Shown here piece after piece: positions 59,378 through 64,000 of a DNA stretch of 64,000 nucleotides. The stretch's first letter is position 1. Every line of letters begins with the position of its first letter. The translations under genes were made by a program, and so were the position numbers. The stretch spans positions 124,001 through 188,000 of the forward strand of contig JAIETZ010000011.1 of NCBI GenBank assembly GCA_019744775.1, read 5' to 3'. The notes under the pieces are model-generated. The model was not told the DNA's origin. It saw nothing but the letters and a program-made list of their open reading frames with translations, and searched no databases. This DNA is from Candidatus Obscuribacterales bacterium (lineage in GTDB: Bacteria > Cyanobacteriota > Vampirovibrionia > Obscuribacterales > Obscuribacteraceae).

Positions 59378-61456
59378 TTATTTTTGAAATTCTTCGAGAT
59401 TAGGGGATATGAGTTTTTCCGTCACGCAAGACAAAATATCCTCAGCTCTGACAAACCCTATAAGTTTTTTTGATTGATAACTATCAACAATCGGTAGCCG
59501 CTTAAAATCATGGTCGTACATGGTCATTGCCACCATGGTTGTATCATCCGATTGTGCCGCGCAAATGGGCTGAGTGATCATATACGTCTTAGCCTCTAGC
59601 TTCCGCACATCTATAGACTTACCAAGATTAGACTCAACAGCATTTAATAAATCGGTATTGGTTATCACCCCAACCAGCTTCTCACTTTCATCAATGACAT
59701 AGAGAACACTTGCCGCATAGCTGTCCATCAGACTTAAGACTTTGTCCAAAGTATTGGATTCGGAAATAGTGGCCGGAATTGGTCGTATAAGGTCGGACAA
59801 CTTCATGGTTGCCAGGATCTTCTGCACTTCATTCTTTTCTTCCCAGGCACCCTGGCGCTGCTGTATTGCTAAAGCAACAGCTTTGCGTAGTGGAGCAAGG
59901 CTTTTTGAAACCTGGGCAAACACGTCACGTCCTAGAACTAAAAGCTGCAAATCAGTTCGAGCGCGACAGGAATTGCGCCGATTTCTTCTATCTACAAGGG
60001 CACCTTCTCCAAAAAAATCATCCTTACCAAGAACCGCTACGACGTTTTCCTCGCCGTCGGTCTTCTTTATGATTTCAACCTCGCCATCTTGAATTGCGTA
60101 GAATTCAGACGCCGGCTCACCTTCTTTAAATATCCAGTCTCCGGCTTTGAAATAAGCGCTGCCGACATTGCGTGTTCGATCTATTCGCGGGCCTGTCAGC
60201 GCCGGAGGAAATAGAAATCCTAAAGTCCAAGTCAAAAGAACTGCCAGTTGTTGAACAAAAGACGGCAGCTTAATGAGATACGTGGCACGCCACGTCATCC
60301 AGGCAAGAGTGCCTGAAAGTTTGACACCTAATACTTCAGCAACAGCACTTTTACCGCCAATTGAGCATAATGTGCCAAGCGATTTGTGATGAAATGGCTT
60401 TGTTTGCCGCCCACTTAGTCTAGCTCTAATGTTTTTTGCCAATTGAGCTCCCTGACGCTCGGCAAATTGAGCTGTCGTGGGAGACAATTGTCCATCAAGA
60501 GCATTTGGCACAGCAGCACAATCACCAATTGCCCAGACATTTTCAAAGTCCGGCACGCTCATATCGGCATTCACTGCAATGCGCCCATGTTCTTTCACAA
60601 CATCCAGCTTGTCTACCAAGGCGGCTGGACGGGTGCCTATTGTGCAAATGACAGTGCCCGCCTCTACAAATTGCCCGTCCTTCAATCCGACTCCGTCTTT
60701 GGTGCAATAAGAAGCACCTGAATTCAAAACGAATTTAATACCGTTGAGTTCCATTTTATTTTTGGCAAATTCGCGCAAAGATGCGCCGACCTCAGGCAGA
60801 ATCTGCCCTCTGGAATGCACTAACGTGACATTTATTTCTGACTCCGAAAAATTTGCGTAATAGCGAGCACTGCGCGTCATGAAATCATATATTTCACCGG
60901 CAACCTCTACACCGCTAAAGCCACCACCGACGACAACAACGGTCAGCAAACGCTTTTTCTCATCAGCGCTTGAACAAGTTTCAGCGCACTCCATTTGATT
61001 AATAACGTGATATTGCAGAGCCAGCGCATCTCCAACTGTTTTCATTGGGAATGCATGGTCGGGCATACCCGGAATTACGGACAGATTAGAAGCCGTGCCG
61101 CAAGCAATTACCAACTGATCGTATTTGATTGCGCCACTACCGCCATGGAGATCTTCATAAACAACTTCGTTGGAGGCAAGCCTTAATTCGTTTACTTCCT
61201 CCATGCGAATTTGCGTATGTGGTAAAAGCAAGCGTAAGGGAGCGGCCATGTCCTTAGGATTAATCGTGGCAGAGGCAACCTCGGCCAACAACGGATGAAA
61301 AACCATATGGTTTTCACTAGCAAAGAGAACTATTTCACATTCATCTTTGTGAAGTAGTTGGCGCAATTTTTTGGCGCATTTTACACCGGCAAAGCCACCA
61401 CCAATTACGATAATTCTCTTTTTAGAACCTGTCACGTCTGCCACCCAGCCCCTCAA
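59378..61456 (-). CDS. Type II NADH dehydrogenase fused to cyclic-nucleotide and CBS domains
   Basis: A 692-residue fusion. Residues 13-410 are NDH-2: IIVIGGGFAGVKCAKKL (FAD), VVVVGGGFSGVEVAGEI (NADH), the FAD contact WAIGDCAAVPN, QFAERQGAQLAKNI and a C-terminal amphipathic part that docks on the membrane (SFVQQLAVLLTWTLGFLFPP). Residues about 430-545 form a cyclic-nucleotide-binding domain with the phosphate cassette FGEGALVDRRNRRNS. Residues about 565-690 hold two CBS motifs (DLIRPIPATISESNT..., then YMITQPICAAQSDDTT). The frame opens at a TTG at 61456; GTG codons at 61444 or 61435 behind GAGGGG and GGTGG are better starts. It would pass electrons from NADH to quinone, perhaps gated by nucleotides. 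Confidence 0.9.
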   Translation of the reverse strand: MRGWVADVTGSKKRIIVIGGGFAGVKCAKKLRQLLHKDECEIVLFASENHMVFHPLLAEVASATINPKDMAAPLRLLLPHTQIRMEEVNELRLASNEVVYEDLHGGSGAIKYDQLVIACGTASNLSVIPGMPDHAFPMKTVGDALALQYHVINQMECAETCSSADEKKRLLTVVVVGGGFSGVEVAGEIYDFMTRSARYYANFSESEINVTLVHSRGQILPEVGASLREFAKNKMELNGIKFVLNSGASYCTKDGVGLKDGQFVEAGTVICTIGTRPAALVDKLDVVKEHGRIAVNADMSVPDFENVWAIGDCAAVPNALDGQLSPTTAQFAERQGAQLAKNIRARLSGRQTKPFHHKSLGTLCSIGGKSAVAEVLGVKLSGTLAWMTWRATYLIKLPSFVQQLAVLLTWTLGFLFPPALTGPRIDRTRNVGSAYFKAGDWIFKEGEPASEFYAIQDGEVEIIKKTDGEENVVAVLGKDDFFGEGALVDRRNRRNSCRARTDLQLLVLGRDVFAQVSKSLAPLRKAVALAIQQRQGAWEEKNEVQKILATMKLSDLIRPIPATISESNTLDKVLSLMDSYAASVLYVIDESEKLVGVITNTDLLNAVESNLGKSIDVRKLEAKTYMITQPICAAQSDDTTMVAMTMYDHDFKRLPIVDSYQSKKLIGFVRAEDILSCVTEKLISPNLEEFQK

Positions 61457-61459
61457 GAA

Positions 61460-61489
61460 AAGAGGGCGGGACTTATATCCCGCCCTCTT
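61460..61489 (-). terminator. Intrinsic terminator after the secretin gene, overlapping the leader of the NDH-2 fusion gene
   Basis: A perfect 12-bp stem (61460-61471 with 61478-61489; arm AAGAGGGCGGGA) with a 6-base loop. On the minus strand it is followed by TTTTCTT. It lies 25 bases after the secretin stop and only 3 to 24 bases before the possible starts of the NDH-2 fusion, so it would reduce read-through into that gene. Confidence 0.85.
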
Positions 61490-61513
61490 CGTTTTATTAC
61501 ACCTTGATCAACC

Positions 61514-64000
61514 TTAGAAGTTATCAGGGATAGGTGCTGCACCTGGCTGAATTCCAGGAACTCTTTGTGGACGTTCAGCGCGACCGGAGGTCATGTAACG
61601 CTCATCAACAATAGTCGGTTCGACTTGGAGGATGTTCGTATCACGCGGTGCTTCGGTTCTGCTTATCTCCTCCGGCAGTTTCAGCTGACCTGGTGTTCCA
61701 GGAACGATGACTTCCGGACGTACCGCCACAACAAGTTCACTTTCGTTCTTGTTGAAGGCTTTGGACTTGTACAGAGCGCCTAAGACTGGTATTTCACCCA
61801 AGATAGGAGTCTTGTTCAACTCACGCGAACTGTTGGCTGATACCAAACCTGATATGTAGAGCTCTTGTCCCGGCTTCATTTCTACAATCGTCTGCGTTTT
61901 TCTGACGATAAAGGCTGGGATTGTAGATGTGCCAAGACCTAACAAGTTCAAACCGTTAGCTTGGTCGAGCAATCTCTCTTCAGGTGATACCTGCAGATTT
62001 ATCGCTCCTGTTTCCAGAAGTACCGGAATGATATTCAGTCTCAAACCGAATGGTTCAAAGCTGATCGACTGCTGAGCAGTACCGGCTGTAGCGATAGATT
62101 GCAATATTGGGATTTCACCACCGGCAAGGAAGGCTGCACGCTCACCGGATATTGTTACCAGTGTCGGCTCAGCGAGCACACGCGCACGTCTTTGAGTGAT
62201 GATACCTTGCACTGTCGGGTTGATTGACCAGCGACCCAGATTTCCACTAGCAAAGTTGGAAGTGGACGTAAATAAGTTGGCCAATCCGGTTGGCGAGAAT
62301 GTACCGGCACCAGGAGCGCTACCGAACAAGGACGAAGCTTGCAAGAGAGCGTTTGGAGCAAGTGCCATTACACCTTGACCGACAGGGCTTGTGGTCAGAG
62401 CGTTGGTCATGCTGCCATCCGGGTTGATAACGGCACCATTCAGGAATCTGACTGGAGAAGTCACAGCACCGTAACCAGGCAACTTGTTAGGCATCTGTTG
62501 TAGGAAGCCCAAGATTTGCGATACCCAGTTAGTATCTTGTGATGGTGCCAGCGTGGTTGGAAAAACCGGGGTACCGGCAGCATCAGCAATTCGTCTTACA
62601 GGGTTGCCGAATCCTAACGGGAACACAATGCGGTTTGGCGCTGTGAACGTACCGTTGAGAGTCGTCTGCGTGGCGTTTTGATCGAAACCATAACCACCGG
62701 GGTTACTTCCGTTCAATCCAGGCAAAGTACTCAAAACTGACTGGTTCGCCGTGCCGCCGCCGCCTAAACCGAAGGCGAAGGTGTTATTGGTGAAGTTCAA
62801 ACCTAGCTGGAGACCAAGTTCTCTTACCGCTACCGAGTTCATTTCCATGAAGGTCACGTGCAACACGATGAGTGGTGTCTTTCTGACACGAATCAAGCTC
62901 GTCACACGGGCAGCTTCAGAAACAATGACCTGAGCTTTACCAACGTTGTTGTTCAGGTTAGAGAAGAACGTGTACTTATCTACCTGAGAAATTTGCGAAA
63001 GCGTTCCGCCGGCACCACCGCCACCGCCGCCACCGCCACCGCCGCCGCCACCACCGCCGGCGCCACCGGATTGCGATTGCTCACCGATACGAGCGTTGAT
63101 TAAACGGCTGTTCGCGGCAAGAATGCTCATCCCGCGATCATCCATAAATACGTTTGCCGCACTGAATGCTCGCAAAACAGATTCCGGGTGATCAACATCA
63201 CCGACAAGAAGAACCCTGTCGCCACCGCCGACACTGAAAGGTTTCACGATAATACGGGGATCAATTTCCCGGATTGTCGACTGCAGTGCGGAGTAGTCAC
63301 GGCTAACCTTAATATCAATGGCAGCAGAATTACCCGCATCATCCCAAACCACCATGGTGGCACCACCAGGTGCTTTACCAAGGAGAACCATTTGGTTTTC
63401 AGCTACTACAACCGGTTCAGCAATAGATGGTTCGCTTATAGATGTACGAACAATCTTATTGCGCAACTTGAAAGTACGGGATTGATTGACCTTTAGTTCA
63501 ATCACGTTGCTCGGCTTAAACTCTTCGAGTTCAACAGCTCCGGATACAACCGGTGGAATTGGTGTAGACAATGTTCCGCTGTTGTCACCTTGAGCAATTA
63601 TTTGATCAGGAGCAAGCTGAGCAATTTGCAATTTATCGCTTGATTCCGATTTCGCCGCAAGAACTTCTTTAGCCATTTCAGGTTCAGCAGGCTTTGGAGC
63701 ATCTACAATTGGAGTTGGCTCAGATGGGGTAACCGATACGGTCGAACCGGCATCTGCCGTCACTTGCGTTCCACCGACCGGTTCACCCATTGCTAGAAGT
63801 GTTGGCTTTTCAACAACCGTTGATGCGGCAGACGCTACATGGTCTTCTGCAACTGCCGGCAATGTCGGGTGAATGGTCAAAGCTGCTGCAGGCATCTGCG
63901 AAGCGGCGTCTTTGCCTTTACCGAAGAAAAGCATCACTTGGCTGTCGGAAAATCCAGAAGCCAGACCATACGCTGTATACAAACCAAGTCCATTATTGCC
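61514..64000 (-). CDS. Secretin (CpaC/RcpA-like outer membrane channel), 5' truncated
   Basis: At least 828 residues of an outer membrane secretin for type II/IV or Tad-type secretion or pili. The reading frame runs through the right edge, so the signal peptide and start are missing. Visible parts: a CpaC-type N-terminal domain (VIELKVNQSRTFKLRNKIVR, then APGGATMVVWDDAGNSAAID), a BON/KH-like region, a poly-Gly run, and the secretin core (RRARVLAEPTLVTISGERAA, FLAGGEIPIL, then KTPILGEIPVLGALYKSKAF). The Ala/Pro/Glu-rich N-terminal part (about 30-150) is longer than usual. The terminal 40 residues are Pro/Arg-rich. Which system it serves cannot be told here. Confidence 0.9.
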   Translation of the reverse strand, partial: GNNGLGLYTAYGLASGFSDSQVMLFFGKGKDAASQMPAAALTIHPTLPAVAEDHVASAASTVVEKPTLLAMGEPVGGTQVTADAGSTVSVTPSEPTPIVDAPKPAEPEMAKEVLAAKSESSDKLQIAQLAPDQIIAQGDNSGTLSTPIPPVVSGAVELEEFKPSNVIELKVNQSRTFKLRNKIVRTSISEPSIAEPVVVAENQMVLLGKAPGGATMVVWDDAGNSAAIDIKVSRDYSALQSTIREIDPRIIVKPFSVGGGDRVLLVGDVDHPESVLRAFSAANVFMDDRGMSILAANSRLINARIGEQSQSGGAGGGGGGGGGGGGGGGAGGTLSQISQVDKYTFFSNLNNNVGKAQVIVSEAARVTSLIRVRKTPLIVLHVTFMEMNSVAVRELGLQLGLNFTNNTFAFGLGGGGTANQSVLSTLPGLNGSNPGGYGFDQNATQTTLNGTFTAPNRIVFPLGFGNPVRRIADAAGTPVFPTTLAPSQDTNWVSQILGFLQQMPNKLPGYGAVTSPVRFLNGAVINPDGSMTNALTTSPVGQGVMALAPNALLQASSLFGSAPGAGTFSPTGLANLFTSTSNFASGNLGRWSINPTVQGIITQRRARVLAEPTLVTISGERAAFLAGGEIPILQSIATAGTAQQSISFEPFGLRLNIIPVLLETGAINLQVSPEERLLDQANGLNLLGLGTSTIPAFIVRKTQTIVEMKPGQELYISGLVSANSSRELNKTPILGEIPVLGALYKSKAFNKNESELVVAVRPEVIVPGTPGQLKLPEEISRTEAPRDTNILQVEPTIVDERYMTSGRAERPQRVPGIQPGAAPIPDNF
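63006..63070 (-). repeat. GGN trinucleotide tract coding poly-Gly in the secretin
   Basis: CCGCCA-type triplets code an uninterrupted run of about 15 Gly flanked by Gly-Ala, between the N-terminal domains and the secretin core. Length change by slippage in steps of three would keep the frame. Confidence 0.8.

Overview
The window reads as a piece of bacterial chromosome from a Gram-negative, non-photosynthetic relative of the Cyanobacteria, most likely a Melainabacteria/Vampirovibrionia (Obscuribacterales-like) lineage. This placement is an inference from gene mix. A didermic envelope is implied by an RND pump with TolC and by a secretin. Genes shared mainly by Cyanobacteria and Firmicutes are present: membrane-anchored YvcK, CsaB, a WecG/TagA transferase, Mini-RNase III, two-subunit glycine decarboxylase and a DUF2993 protein. 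No photosynthesis gene, rRNA, tRNA, CRISPR array or prophage module was recognised. Both window edges cut a gene: a patatin-like phospholipase on the left and a secretin on the right.

Layout. 0-9 kb: patatin fragment, a TPR gene interrupted by two in-frame TGA codons, a flavin reductase, a VapBC module behind a perfect consensus promoter, the def-rapZ(C-terminal domain)-yvcK group, CobU, a YgjP/SprT-like metallopeptidase, and a 32-codon membrane peptide. 9-21 kb: FabF, two very large paralogous proteins of unknown function, a cysteine module (thiol dioxygenase, CysK, CysE) and a run of small uncharacterised proteins. 21-38 kb: mostly housekeeping and energy metabolism (acyl-CoA dehydrogenase, Rpe, a TOPRIM protein, MATE pump, IspG, EtfBA, LOG protein, HolA, GpmI, RNase PH, UbiB-type kinase). 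39-52 kb: an orphan adenine methyltransferase behind gcvPB, RNase D, GlcE/GlcF-like oxidase subunits, a CsaB-TagA-MrnC envelope group, and a histidine kinase with an atypical response regulator. 52-64 kb: GmhB, a BlaI-type regulator, an RND-MFP-TolC operon, an NDH-2 fused to cyclic-nucleotide and CBS domains, and the secretin.

How the parts relate. The acyl-CoA dehydrogenase would hand electrons to EtfAB, while NDH-2 and the glycolate-type oxidase would feed a quinone pool. YvcK, RapZ, CsaB, TagA and GmhB touch envelope precursor supply. The BlaI-type gene lies next to the RND operon and may control it.

The most unusual signal is a family of GCGA-rich intergenic repeats, five loci here. All point the same way as the gene that follows and end in a conserved CCGGAGCG box close to that gene's start. 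A second family of short perfect palindromes (GGGCGCAT/ATGCGCCC) sits at gene ends, twice forming good intrinsic terminators. Other points worth attention are the giant paralogue pair, the response regulator whose two receiver domains both lack the phospho-acceptor Asp, and the NDH-2 sensor fusion.
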